Positions 25,801 to 34,155 of a DNA stretch of 64,000 nt are shown here, in pieces. The notes under the pieces were generated by a model. That model had not been told where the DNA came from and did not search any database. It saw only the letters and a list, made by a program, of their open reading frames with translations. Position numbers and translations under genes: made by a program. Origin of the DNA: Ophioderma brevispina (taxonomy: Eukaryota > Echinodermata > Ophiuroidea > Amphilepidida > Ophiodermatidae); contig JAMKCH010084921.1 of assembly GCA_023653785.1 (NCBI GenBank), positions 1 through 64,000 of the forward strand. The letters run 5' to 3'. Within the stretch, counting starts at the first letter, position 1. The number at the start of each line of letters is the position of its first letter.

Positions 25801-28669
25801 TTTTTAATGGCAAGAAGACACCGCTGCTCCTTTTTTTACAGATCTGTCACGTCGAAAAACATTGTAGTTAGGTGGAATATTTCACCTGTCGCATAGAATA
25901 TTCAGAAAAGACTGTGCCGATAACCACATCAGGGTCTTCTTATCAAACAAGGTTTCCAAAGTTTTGGAGCTTCGTTTAACTCTCTGACAATGAGATGGAA
26001 TTAATTTTTAAACTGGTAGTACGCTGACGTTGACTCGGTCTCTGAGACGATTTTTTTGTTTCTCAGATTTTTTGGTTCTATTTACTGGTTTTGGACTTGA
26101 TTGCATGGGTTGGAGCCCCAATTGTTATCGAATGCACACTATCAAAAAATGGCATTTATAGAGAAGGTCACTTTCGCTAATGGTCACGATTAATTTAATT
26201 GTCACTATCGATCGGATGCTATAACTGTTCGATACTTCAAATCCCATAGACTTTCAAAGAACGTTGTTGAAAAATTAGGTAAGCCACATTGTAGGCACAA
26301 CCAAGAGTACGAGGAGTGATTATTCAGAACATTGTAATCTGTTCCTTCATCTCACATGCAATCAACATGGAACCAGTTATCGAAGCAATCACATGCAATG
26401 GCTTTCTGCCCCACTTTGCTGCTTTTTGACACAGCTGGAAAGGATTATTTCAGGATCTAGGTCCTGGATTAAGCTCTATATCTCCGGCCAGGAGAAGCAA
26501 AGGGCAATTTGGTGACTTTTCTTTTGTCATGATTTTTTATCACAAGCTGGTTCAGGAACTTTGGGTCTGTCTACATGAATCACTGGAACGAACTCACCGG
26601 ATTTACATCGATCTTCATGTTGGTTGTTGGTCCTTGGCTCAGTCCAATGCTTGGCATAAATTGTTGAGTAGGCGAAAGTATCCATTCTGGGCGTGAGGAT
26701 CCTCGTAAGGCAGAAAATCACAACCAAGGCAACATAAATAGGGTTTGATGTCAAAGAAGTCTCCCAGGTCTCACTCTTACCGATGATTAATACACAAAAG
26801 TTAAAAAGCGCGGGGTATGAATGACGCAGATAAAAATCCAAGATGGTGGATCGTAAACACTCAAAAGTCAGGAATACAGAATTTTATTCCAAAACAGTCC
26901 CCTAAAACATTAAAAGCAAAAAGCCATCCCGAAGAAATCTTGGAGAATATTAACAAAACACCACAAACCGAACCAATCAATTTGGATGCCAAAACGAAAA
27001 TCAAGAAATAAAGATTAAAATCGCAAGATTGCGAGAGCTAAAAAATTTGCACCAGTCCCTTCACAGCGACCCTGCAAATTCTACAGACTTATTCTCCTTT
27101 TATACTAATCTTGCAAATTTTGAATATTTTGACTCTCTTGGAGATCACCGATTGGTGCCTTTAAATATCTCACCAAAAGAATGGGTATCACTATCTTGAA
27201 TAGAGCTAATTTCCTTTGCTTCGCAAGGAAGAGTATCAATACTACATGTGTTTGAAGAAATAGGGCACACCACTTTTCCCGAAGTACATGCTACGGGCCT
27301 ATCACCCGAACCCGAAGGGCGAGGGCTGATAGGCCCGTAGCCAGTAACCAAGGGCAAATAGTGGTGGCCCTATTTCCCGATATAAACCTGTCTTTTGTTT
27401 TTTTTACAACTCACTGTGATCTGGGGACGAGGTTTGGTAGGGAAACAGGTCAATCTATTTCCCTATGGAATAGCTCGCGTAATATGAATCGGCCAATAAA
27501 TAGCATGATATTTCATGATATTCATGAGGTGTAATAAAGTGACTTGGTCATGTTCAACGTTAACCTCAGAGGTCTCTCATGCGTATGTAATTGTAGACAT
27601 AACTATACCCTTCGCACCTATTCTACCTCATGTGGTTTATTGTGTTAACAAATACACACGACAGGGTAGGTGTGAATGGTATAAAATATTTGCTAATTGT
27701 ATATTGGCTACTGGAAGACTTTTTGCTGCAACAATTTTATACTTATAACTGTGCCAGTTTTGAACTGAATAGCAATGAACATGTACGAAGCCAACTTCAA
27801 AAACTGAGACAGATAAAACTGTAAACCACAACGGAAATGGTAATATTTCACAATTTTCTTGGCTGCATTTATATGCTGAATCGCCGGTTTCTCCTGTTCA
27901 GGCTAAACATTGTGATGTCGTCACTTTGGAGCATTATTTTTTAACAACCATGATAGAATCGTCAGTAACATCACAATGATGTTTTATGTACATACATCGA
28001 TGCAAGAAAAATTACTCGTTGGGCAGGAAAAACCTCATATGTGCATTTTGACCTCTAAGAGTCAAAGCTCATATGTTGCATTTTCGGTAACATGACAAAA
28101 CTACCTATTTCGATATTGTCGTTTGGCAAAGTATCGCAAATACTTAAAATAGATCTTACCTACTTCTTTAAACATCACTTCATCGGTTTCCACCAACTTG
28201 ATTTGACCAAACAATGAACAATAGGTTTGATTTTCCATGTTACCGAAAATGTCCCATATACAAAATGACTTTTGCATTTAACCTTTCAAATTACATATGA
28301 GGTTTTTCCTGCCTAAAAGCGACGATTTAGTTTAATTTTGTAGAGCTATTTTGGGGGTCCAGCAAGCCAAAAAATAATAAACCAAAATTAACAATTTACA
28401 GCATTTTATTAAATCACAAAACTGACAGTTGTACATGTAATTAACACATTAAACAATTGCAAACACACACACAGACACACACACACACAGAAGTAACCTG
28501 CTGTGGCAAAACCCCTGTGGCTTTTTAAGCCGGGGGATAAAAAGGGAGGGGCATGGAACACTTTTCACTCACCCTTAGATAACAATTTCCTAAATTTCTG
28601 TGTGGCTATCAGTTGCTGTTGTGGGTCTTCACACTTCACTGCCTGTACCATCTCTGGTGTTACTGAGCC
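10659..28669 (-). CDS. KPNA: Importin subunit alpha (KPNA1/5/6-type), 11 visible exons
   Basis: Importin-alpha is the cytosolic adaptor that binds classical nuclear localisation signals through its armadillo (ARM) repeats and carries cargo into the nucleus with importin-beta. Eleven minus-strand exons are collinear with the family: the segment just after the IBB domain (28.6 kb), ARM1 (21.8), ARM2 (20.2), ARM3 [11 protein letters not shown] (18.2), ARM4 GKNPPPD (17.2), ARM5 [18 protein letters not shown] (15.8), ARM6 [12 protein letters not shown] (14.9), ARM7 ITAGNR (13.6), ARM8 [12 protein letters not shown] (13.1), ARM9 KIVQVALNGLEN (12.2), and ARM10 with the acidic tail and stop (10.7). 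The ARM5 and ARM6 wording matches the KPNA1/5/6 clade better than KPNA2 or KPNA3/4. Most junctions have GT donors and AG acceptors and consistent phases. The N-terminal IBB exon is not found. About half the exons carry single-base indels, more likely base-calling errors than a pseudogene because splice sites and conserved residues survive. Confidence 0.9.
11377..11697 (+). mobile_element. tRNA-derived SINE
   Basis: A block of about 320 bp in intron 10 contains a pol III B-box-like GGTTTGATCCC (11,449-11,459) and a body with CTCCGGTTTCCTCCTGCTTC. It ends TGGATATGGCATTATGCTGC followed by ATTATTATT. The B-box, body and short ATT tail are the pattern of tRNA-derived SINEs in deuterostome genomes. 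The A-box is poorly preserved. Confidence 0.6.
12150..12328 (-). CDS. KPNA: Importin-alpha exon 10 (ARM9)
   Basis: After acceptor TTCTGCAAG the exon reads FIVEHN, then [25 protein letters not shown] and finally ALIVEQCG before donor GTAAAT. This is the ARM9 region (CDLLTVMDSKIVQVALNGL in relatives). Three or more one-base indels interrupt the frame. The split codon G|GT joins correctly to GLDKIEF of the last exon. Confidence 0.85.
12440..12905 (+). repeat. Dispersed 0.47-kb repeat with foldback half, copy 1
   Basis: The segment is homologous, in inverted orientation, to 40,965-41,465. Its right half (12,715-12,905) is a foldback whose ends read GGTTATGATTTTGGGAACCGGT and ACCGGTTCCCAAAAATCAACC. 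Its left half contains GGTTGTT...TTGTCACTGGGTGGTGG. It lies in intron 9 of the importin-alpha gene and looks like a non-autonomous DNA transposon. Confidence 0.7.
13076..13206 (-). CDS. KPNA: Importin-alpha exon 9 (ARM8)
   Basis: Across frames the exon encodes [34 protein letters not shown] and SPEQI, the ARM8 repeat with its Trp-Asn pair. The donor is GTAGGT. The expected first codon GCT is preceded by TTTACAT instead of an AG acceptor. One-base insertions occur in the A run before GAGGCTGC and near ATTATCCGCC. Confidence 0.88.
13587..13718 (-). CDS. KPNA: Importin-alpha exon 8 (ARM7)
   Basis: The exon encodes [24 protein letters not shown] and [10 protein letters not shown] before donor GTAGGA. 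The family motif CWTISNITAGNR is recoverable only by a frame change through TCTGGACAATCTC. As in exon 9 the expected acceptor is AT rather than AG (CTTCACAT then GTAATT). Confidence 0.88.
13930..14750 (+). repeat. TGACCT-rich dispersed repeat with terminal hairpins
   Basis: Several TGACCTTTGACC strings alternate with the phrase TTTGGTT-AATT-GAACTTCAA-TTGAGGTCAATTTTACATTTT, also seen at 22.0 and 46.9 kb. A perfect 16-bp palindrome CCTGCCTTAAGGCAGG sits at 14,382-14,397 inside a longer GTGTC/GACAC stem. The block ends with a CA run and a TGGCTT/AAGCCA hairpin near 14,715. It lies in intron 7 of the importin-alpha gene. Confidence 0.65.
14903..14981 (-). CDS. KPNA: Importin-alpha exon 7 (ARM6)
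   Basis: An intact 79-bp exon between acceptor TTCATGTAG and donor CAG|GTAATC. It encodes [20 protein letters not shown] then DDVQTQ, matching the ARM6 sequence of KPNA1/5/6 proteins ([20 protein letters not shown]). The AT|G codon split with exon 6 restores LLM. No frame error is visible. Confidence 0.93.
15700..15863 (-). CDS. KPNA: Importin-alpha exon 6 (ARM5)
   Basis: An intact 164-bp exon with acceptor CTCTCTTTAG and donor GTGAGT. It encodes [20 protein letters not shown] followed by [20 protein letters not shown] and [14 protein letters not shown]. This is the most diagnostic exon in the window and points to the KPNA1/5/6 subfamily; the Trp and the downstream SYLSDG region belong to the armadillo NLS groove. 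Confidence 0.95.
17112..17207 (-). CDS. KPNA: Importin-alpha exon 5 (ARM4)
   Basis: After acceptor CTTTTCCAG the exon reads through LSMTRN and, with two frame changes, WAL-SNL, then RGKNPPPD before donor GTATGT. Relatives read [20 protein letters not shown] here. The indels fall at AGAATGCG and CTAACTGTTCG. Confidence 0.88.
18112..18200 (-). CDS. KPNA: Importin-alpha exon 4 (ARM3)
   Basis: An intact exon between acceptor TTTGTATCAG and donor GTACGT. It encodes [20 protein letters not shown] followed by DCGILRPLL. The Trp-Asn pair of ARM3 (W..GN) that contacts cargo in the major NLS site is present. The more usual AVWALGN has become AWWALGN. Confidence 0.93.
18316..18692 (-). mobile_element. 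tRNA-derived SINE with AT-rich tail
   Basis: On the minus strand a tRNA-like head reads TGTGGTCCATTGGATATG, with a B-box-like GGTTCGAGC downstream. The body ends in GGCATATAAATGTCGGTC and then an ATA/ATT microsatellite (18,316-18,390), which is its 3' tail. It lies in intron 3 of the importin-alpha gene, in the same orientation as the gene. Confidence 0.6.
20093..20233 (-). CDS. KPNA: Importin-alpha exon 3, copy A (ARM2)
   Basis: The acceptor TTTATAG is followed by [19 protein letters not shown] and, after frame changes, [17 protein letters not shown] before a weak donor GTTGAA. Relatives read FEAAWALTNIASGTSDQT here. Its last ten codons ([10 protein letters not shown]) differ completely from those of copy B (NSEYEDYKKQ), yet both are the correct length to join exon 4. 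The 3' boundary is the least certain of the gene. Confidence 0.7.
21756..21847 (-). CDS. KPNA: Importin-alpha exon 2, copy A (ARM1)
   Basis: An intact 92-bp exon, acceptor CATTTCAG, donor CAG|GTAATT. It encodes [24 protein letters not shown] and TNSTLQ, matching ARM1 of importin-alphas. The split codon G|AA with exon 1 restores the LLSKEPNPPID junction seen in the family. Confidence 0.93.
21903..22376 (+). repeat. TGACCT-rich repeat inserted in copy A
   Basis: An insertion of about 0.47 kb is absent from the corresponding place in copy B (near 36,955). It contains a tandem array of the 20-bp unit TGACCTTTGACCTTGGCACA (about five copies, 22,109-22,224), a CA run, and a perfect 16-bp palindrome GCCAGCTATAGCTGGC (22,354-22,369) just before its right end. 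Confidence 0.75.
22406..22734. repeat. TTAA MITE (AGGTCCATG family), copy 1
   Basis: It begins TTAAAGGTCCATG and ends CATCCCCCTTTAA; three other copies are in the window. The body includes TTTTTCTCATTTA-CCTGTGAAATC and TTTTAGCTCTCACT. It lies in intron 1, shared between copies A and B. Confidence 0.75.
23120..24650 (-). pseudogene. LINE reverse transcriptase, frame-broken
   Basis: Read on the minus strand, the fingers region has [13 protein letters not shown] (24.45 kb), then QSGFRKGHV (24.3), [13 protein letters not shown] (24.17), a degraded SGVP-G--LGPLLF (24.0) and the catalytic box [10 protein letters not shown] (23.93), in which the two Asp residues of the active site are present. A C-terminal tail follows with [16 protein letters not shown] (23.42). 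These blocks keep the order and spacing of LINE reverse transcriptases but lie in different frames, so the protein is not expressible as written. Confidence 0.85.
25400..25990 (-). pseudogene. LINE AP-type endonuclease, frame-broken
   Basis: Minus-strand fragments include PDVVIGT (about 25.93 kb), [16 protein letters not shown] (25.7) and GDLN--IVDWK (25.58). They match the endonuclease blocks P-I---ET, GAYYRPP and GDFNLP-IDW of LINEs. The usual catalytic ET after IIG has been lost (GTVFS). Frame changes separate the blocks. Confidence 0.75.
27257..27376. repeat. Foldback hairpin element
   Basis: Outer arms GAAATAGGGC (27,257-27,266) and GCCCTATTTC (27,367-27,376) enclose a perfect 15-bp inverted pair, GCTACGGGCCTATCA (27,290-27,304) and TGATAGGCCCGTAGC (27,327-27,341). 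The block, about 0.3 kb with its flanks, is absent from copy B. It looks like a small foldback MITE. Confidence 0.65.
28022..28313. repeat. MITE with 21-bp terminal inverted repeats
   Basis: Perfect inverted ends GGCAGGAAAAACCTCATATGT lie at 28,022-28,042 and 28,293-28,313. A second, nested inverted pair ATTTTCGGTAACATG is at 28,080-28,094 and 28,236-28,251. Copy B has no such block at the matching point (38,26x), so this is a clean insertion into intron 1 of copy A. Confidence 0.85.
28340..28545. repeat. CA-run and hairpin tail repeat beside exon 1 (copy A)
   Basis: ACACACACAC is followed by GTGGCAAAACCCCTGTGGC and a GGCTT/AAGCC hairpin, then GGGGGAT. The same tail ends the repeat at 13.93-14.75 kb, and the block is shared with copy B (38,300-38,505). 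It lies directly downstream of exon 1. Confidence 0.5.
28573..28669 (-). CDS. KPNA: Importin-alpha first visible exon, copy A (post-IBB)
   Basis: An intact 97-bp exon with acceptor CATTTCAG and donor GTGAGT. It encodes [20 protein letters not shown] then [12 protein letters not shown], the segment between the IBB domain and ARM1 in importin-alphas. The strong acceptor shows it is internal, so at least one upstream exon with the IBB domain must exist; I did not find it between here and 49 kb. Confidence 0.92.
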
Positions 28670-28767
28670 CTGAAATGAAAACCAATTTATTAAATTAGCC
28701 ATTAAGTGAAGTTCAAAGCAAGTAACCACAGATTCTGATTTAGAATATTATACTGTACAGCCTGCAG

Positions 28768-29129
28768 TTAAAGGTCCATGGCCCGATCGCTATATGGCCT
28801 CGTCCCCAGAAGCCCTCAGATTTTACCGGAAGTGTAAACATTTGGTATCAGAAGAAAGCTACTATTTTTCTCATTTACCCTGTGAAATCGTACTAGAGCC
28901 AAATGATGTTTGGTATGAAGTTATGAGCGAAAATGTGCCCCACATTTTGGTCGCGACCAGATTAATTTTACACAGTACTCTATGGGGCTTTCAAAATCAC
29001 ATTTTTAGCTCTCACTCAAAACGGAGTGAAATATTCGGCGCGAAAACTTAAAGACGGGGTTTTGGAGTGAAGGGCCAATATATCAAGATGAAAAACTTCA
29101 TATCCTTAACCCGGGCCATCCACCTTTAA
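28768..29129. repeat. TTAA MITE (AGGTCCATG family), copy 2
   Basis: It runs from TTAAAGGTCCATGGCCCG to GGGCCATCCACCTTTAA, the best preserved ends of the family. It is absent from copy B at the matching position just upstream of exon 1. Confidence 0.8.
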
Positions 29130-29591
29130 TTTATGTAATGTTGAGAGAAGTATTATAGTATTAAAATTCACTGTCAATTTAGATTTTTCAAACACTGTTA
29201 AAATGCAATTTTTCAAAATGAAGGTGCTTGCTGAGCCATAGTACAGCAGTGGCTCTTTAAATAAATATATTTTTTTCACTTTGGGAGATTGCTTTTTGAA
29301 CTGCAAATGACATCAGCCATGTTAATCGTACAGCAGATTGTTTTTCAAGAAGATTTTTTTACCATCTGCCTAATTGTTCACACTCAAAAGTACAGTCTCC
29401 AAGTCTGGAGTTTCTGTATATGTGCCATGTATGTATGTACGACATCAGTAATATCAATTAAAAATGTGGCTGCACCTCCCCCAAAATCTACTGGTAAATG
29501 GGCACTGAAGGAAGTGGCATTTCCTTATAGGTGGACAAAAATGTCAACTAACACCACTATGATCAGGCATTGGTTTCTATATGATACTCTC

Positions 29592-32500
29592 GTAGCTCAT
29601 GGTGGTTTTGTATGCTTTATATGTCCAGAGCTAACTCTTTAGGAATCCACTAATTGAAGGTCCTAAGAACAATCTTTGGTGGTAATATAATTTCCCAATG
29701 ACGCCGAAAATGATGAAATGGCACGCCCCTTTTTGGGTGTCACGCCCTTTTGAGCGAAGTACTATGACTGTATCTACAGAACGTTGGGCCTAGGTAGTTG
29801 CGAGACCACTCAAAAATGTGCGGAATGGCCACATTAGGTGGGGTCAGTAAGATTTTTTTTAAAAGTAAAAGGTTTTTAAGATAATTGGTCAAAAAATGAT
29901 TTCACCACATTGCGCACTATACAATTATGAATGAATTATAGGTTTATGCAAACAAATAGGAAGGGTGTTCACCAATTTTTTAACAAAAAAAACACCCCCT
30001 TGGGGGGAATTTTTTGCTCTAACTCTCCTCAGGGATAATATTTGGGGTAGCTAAGAGGCTAGGTCACAAAAAGAAAATTCATATTCTTCCGTTCCCTCAA
30101 ATGGCACTCCCGTCAAATGTTTGACTTTGAGCAAAATTAGGTGAAAACCGTGCATTTGTAGTGCTGTTTCTAACATTGTATGTGCTCCACAACTCAATCG
30201 GTTAAAATATGACGTTTGTATTGCACCGAGCTATTAACCATTTGTGGATTTCAACTGGGATATCATCAGCTTTTAATGTTACTGCTATCTTTTGCATGGG
30301 GGGGGGGGGTAAAATGGCCATCGGTAGAGTTAATGTTAAAGTCCATTCAGCAGCAAAGGTAATGCTCTGAAGAGCCTGGCTTTTTTGGACCCCATCTCAC
30401 CGCCGTGGGGGCGATTCCCCCCTATATCTCGTAAACGGATTGATTAAGTATCATATGTGTGGTACCAATGGATAGCTATGGACCTCCTGAAGTTCGTTGA
30501 TACCAAAAAAAGTACACAACTACCTTGAATGACGTCACAGTGACGTCAAATGACGTCATGATGCAAAAATTCGAAAATCTAAAATCACAAAATTCATGTT
30601 TTTCCGCCATTTTTTTTTTTTTCAAGCAAAGTTTGAGGATTTTTTGGGCCATGATGTTTGTCAAGTATGCGCACACCCTCTACACAAATAATCAAATAAA
30701 TAGTTAAAACAAGTGTAACTGTATCCTTTTAGCACAAAAAGCTGGATAGCTGTTCTGGTTTAGAATTTCAAGGAAATAGCTTTTTTCTTCGCACGCAGTT
30801 GCGCGATTACGTAACGCCCGCGTCCATAACGTGGGGTCCGAGTCCGCCCCCGGCCTGATTCCTCCGCCCCGGGCCTTTTAGAGTTTAAATGATCCGAAAA
30901 AGCACTAACTGCCTTCTTTTGACCATGAAACAGGACAAAATGAAGATTCACCCCATGGTATACAATGAAAAAGTCACTAAAATAACCTGAACTTTGACGG
31001 CACCAGCGTGGGTGGGATACCGTGTATTTTCATTTGTAGGGCCTAATGGCAAGGTAAAAGCTGCTGAAGGATCACTATGCCGGTGTGAATTAATCAATTG
31101 TCCCCGCAAGGTATCATAGTCCGGCTCCATAGACGACAACGAATAAAGTGTGAAACTAATGTTGCCGTGAAGAGTCCACTGAATCGATTGCACTATTGTT
31201 CAACATTGTTCCCGGGCTACTGTTAGCCCGTAGGACCATATCTCCTGAAACACACCTGTGCCAGCTAAAATTTTTCATGACCCCTAAAGTTGCCATGGTG
31301 GTTTTGTATGTATTATAGCACCTATTCAATAGCGCCAGCCATGTTTGGGTGGACAACGATAGACGCGTTCCAGTACAAAATACATTCCCTGTCAATGCCC
31401 GTCTTGGCGTAACAGGGGTGCACAGTGCCCCCTGACGACTTGCCGGAAAAAATTTGCAAAAACCATGCTAACTCAGCCGTTTTTTAGCCCTCTTACCGGG
31501 AAAAATTGGCCTTTTGACCCCCCCTGAAGGGAAATTTCCCAAGAACGGAAAATTTGCCCCCCAGAGCTGGCATGCCCTTACGGCCACTGATACCTGTGCT
31601 AACATTGATCGATTGACAGCTTAAGTATTGTAGTCCTGGAATGTATGGCATCTTGTCCACCAACATATCGGTGGCTGACGTCATATAATACAGTCCTATT
31701 ATTGTCCAGAGCTAAACTCTTCAGGAATCCACTAATTGAAAGGTCCAGGAGAACCATATTTGGTTTGGTAACATAATTCTCCCCACTGACGACTTAAATT
31801 GGCGAATGACCACATTATGGGGGTCAGTAATACATTTTTATATAGATGTTAGTTTTGCTCTAACTCTCCGCAGGGATAATTGGGTTAAGGTAACTAATGG
31901 TAATCGTTAAAACAGAAAATTTCATATTTCTGTTCCGTTCTCAAACGGCACCCCGTAAAATTGGTTATATTAGGTGACAACCGTACATTTTTAAGTTCCG
32001 TTATAACAGTGTATTTGCAAACTCAATCAGTTATAGCTATTATGCATGACGTTTGGAGCACAGAACACTGACCATTGAGTCTCACCTGGGAATATAATCA
32101 GCATTAATGTTACTCCTTTCGTTCATTGTGAGGGGGTCACAAATGGCCGCGTACCCATCGTAAAGTGAAATATATTTTTATCCATTTTATATGGACCTAT
32201 AAGCCAGAGTAAATGATGCTGAAGTTCTTTAAATGGTCTAAAAGCACTAACTGCAGTCTGTGCCATAATAACACAAGATCAAGATTCCATGCCTTGCCAA
32301 AAAAACTTGCTAAAAAGTGCTCCTTTATTTTTTGCTGTTTATGTCACAAAGCATGCAGTTCGTGCTTTTAATCATTTAAAAGAACCCTTCAACCAGCAAT
32401 TTAACATTGGCTGCTGAAAAGGGACCTGTAACATTAACTTCTACGATGGCCATTTTTAATCCCCACCCCCCCCCCCCCCCCATGCAACGATAGGAGTAAC

Positions 32501-33192
32501 ATTAAAATACTGATTATATCGCAGTTGAAATCCAAATGTCAATAGCTCTGTGGCAATACAAACTCATAACTGATTAGTCGGGAGCAATACACTGTTATAA
32601 CACAGCACTTACAATTGCACGGTTTTCACCTAATATTACCCAATGTTTTGCTTTGCTCAAATCACACAATTTTGAACGGCCCGTCCATTTTGAGAACGGA
32701 AAGGAATATGAATTTTTCTTTTGTGACCTACCCTTAGCTCCCCCCAAATATATCCCTGAGGATGAGTTAGGGCAAAATCCAAGGTGCATGTGAACTGGAA
32801 CTCCCTTCCTATTTTGGCATGAAACTTATAATTCATTCATATCATGGGTAATAGTGCGCATAGGGTTGAAATCATTTTTGACAATTATCTTAAAAACCTT
32901 TGACTTTTTTGGATAAAAAATATATTACTGCCCCCCCATAATGTGGCCATTCCGCACATTTTGAGTGGTATCGCACCTCCTAGGTCCAACGGTTCTGTAG
33001 ATAAGTCGTAGACTTCGCTCAAAAAGGTCAAAGGTGCGTGAACCACCCAAAAAGGGTGTTGGCCATTTCCCCAGCATTTTCGGCGTCAGTGGAATTATGT
33101 TACCAACCAATATTTGTTCCTGCTTCAATTAGTGGATTCCTTAAGAGTTTAGCTCTGGACATAGATTGTCATACAAAACAACCATGAGCTAC
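29592..33192. mobile_element. Large foldback element with about 0.78-kb arms
   Basis: The left arm (29,592-30,365) and the inverted right arm (32,405-33,192) both start GTAGCTCATGG and contain ATGTCCAGAGCTAA, GGAATCCACTAATTGAAG, AAAATGTGCGGAATGGCCACATTA and, innermost, a G run (left) mirrored by a C run (right). A third, partial copy in the left-arm orientation lies at 31,697-32,170. Copy B lacks the whole element, and flanks of the type ATATGATA/ATATGAGA suggest an 8-bp target duplication. No transposase was found in the spacer. Confidence 0.8.
30530..30558. promoter_or_regulatory. Cluster of three TGACGTCA (CRE-type) octamers
   Basis: Perfect TGACGTCA palindromes occur at 30,530-30,537, 30,541-30,548 and 30,551-30,558. 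This octamer is the full CREB/ATF site. They lie inside the foldback element, so regulatory activity is only a possibility. Confidence 0.4.
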
Positions 33193-33807
33193 TGGATATG
33201 AGAAAGTTTTGGTTTATTAAAAGTAAATGTAAGCAAATCATAGATAATCATACTTGGTGTGCTAACAAAGATCAACTTGTCTGAAGTAGGTCTGTCGGTA
33301 ATAATTTTTTTTCAGAAAAACCACTACATTACTTGATTTTGTTCCAATATTTTAGCTTTTCAAGGGTGTGCATTGATTTCTGAAGTCACAAGGTCCCATA
33401 CAGAACAAGGTCACTTTAAAATCAAATAACAGCACATTTTTGGAAGAGCGCCCAATTTTAAAAAATTTTAATATTTTTGCACAGTATGTTGGTACTTGTC
33501 TAGGAAACTAAAACCTTCAAACAAGAATGCTCAAGAATGAGTATTTATCACAAAATATAGCGATTTTGTAATTATAATTGGGATTCCAGATTGTACTTGA
33601 CGGCATAACTGGAAATGTAATAAGTTTTATGTCCGTCCACTGATGAAATGTGCCACGCAATAAATGACCCTTAACTTGACTTTGCCTGAACCATGAAACC
33701 TAGAAGAGATGAGTCGTCCACATTACATGCGCTATTTTCCTTTCCCGTCTATTTCATATTGGAAGGCCGATTCCAGCAGCCGTTGAATTACTAGCAGAGA
33801 TCTCCGA

Positions 33808-34155
33808 TTAAAGTCCATGGGCCCCATCCTAATAGCCTCGTCCCCAGACGCCCCATATTTACCGGAATTGGGTCAACATTTTGGTATCAACAGAAAGCTA
33901 CTATTTTTTTCAGTTACCCTGTGAATCTTAGAGCCAAAGGATCTTGGTTTTGAAGTTTTAGCAAAAATGTGACCCATTTTGGTCGACCATATTAATTTTC
34001 ATAGTACTCTATGGGCTTACAAATCAACGTTTCAGCTCCTCGCATCAAAATAGCTTGAAATATCGGGCGCGAAACTTTACAGATGGGGTTTTGAGTGAAT
34101 GCCAATCTATCAAGATGAAACTTATATATCCTTTAAATCGGGCATCCCCCTTTAA
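33808..34155. repeat. TTAA MITE at the junction of the two duplicate copies
   Basis: It starts TTAAAGTCCATGGGCCC and ends GGGCATCCCCCTTTAA. Copy A ends immediately before it and copy B starts about 10 bp after it. Confidence 0.75.

Larger units (their letters stand above)
22989..27069 (-). mobile_element. Decayed non-LTR retrotransposon (CR1/L2-like)
   Basis: Minus-strand order is an N-terminal or ORF1-like region (26.1-27.0 kb), AP endonuclease (25.4-25.99 kb), reverse transcriptase (23.9-24.65 kb) and a C-terminal region (23.1-23.45 kb). The 3' end carries short tandem ACAGAT units instead of poly(A), as is common in CR1/L2-type LINEs. Frames are broken throughout. The locus is empty in copy B, which gives the insertion limits; no clear target-site duplication is visible. 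The exact clade cannot be fixed by eye. Confidence 0.85.
22732..27164. repeat. ACTATCAG-family MITE split by the LINE (copy A)
   Basis: The left part (22,732-22,988) and the right part (27,070-27,164) together correspond to the unbroken element at 37,335-37,686. The LINE occupies the gap, a nested insertion with the unbroken counterpart present in the same window. Confidence 0.7.
19153..33806. repeat. Segmental tandem duplication, copy A (insertion-laden)
   Basis: The sequence from CATATATCGTAAAGGATTC to GCAGAGATCTCCGAT is collinear with 34,166-39,776 in the same orientation. It holds importin-alpha exons 1-3 and their introns. Relative to copy B it contains extra blocks at about 21,903-22,376, 22,989-27,069, 27,225-27,530, 28,022-28,313, 28,768-29,129 and 29,592-33,192. 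The shared parts differ by many short indels as well as substitutions. Confidence 0.85.
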
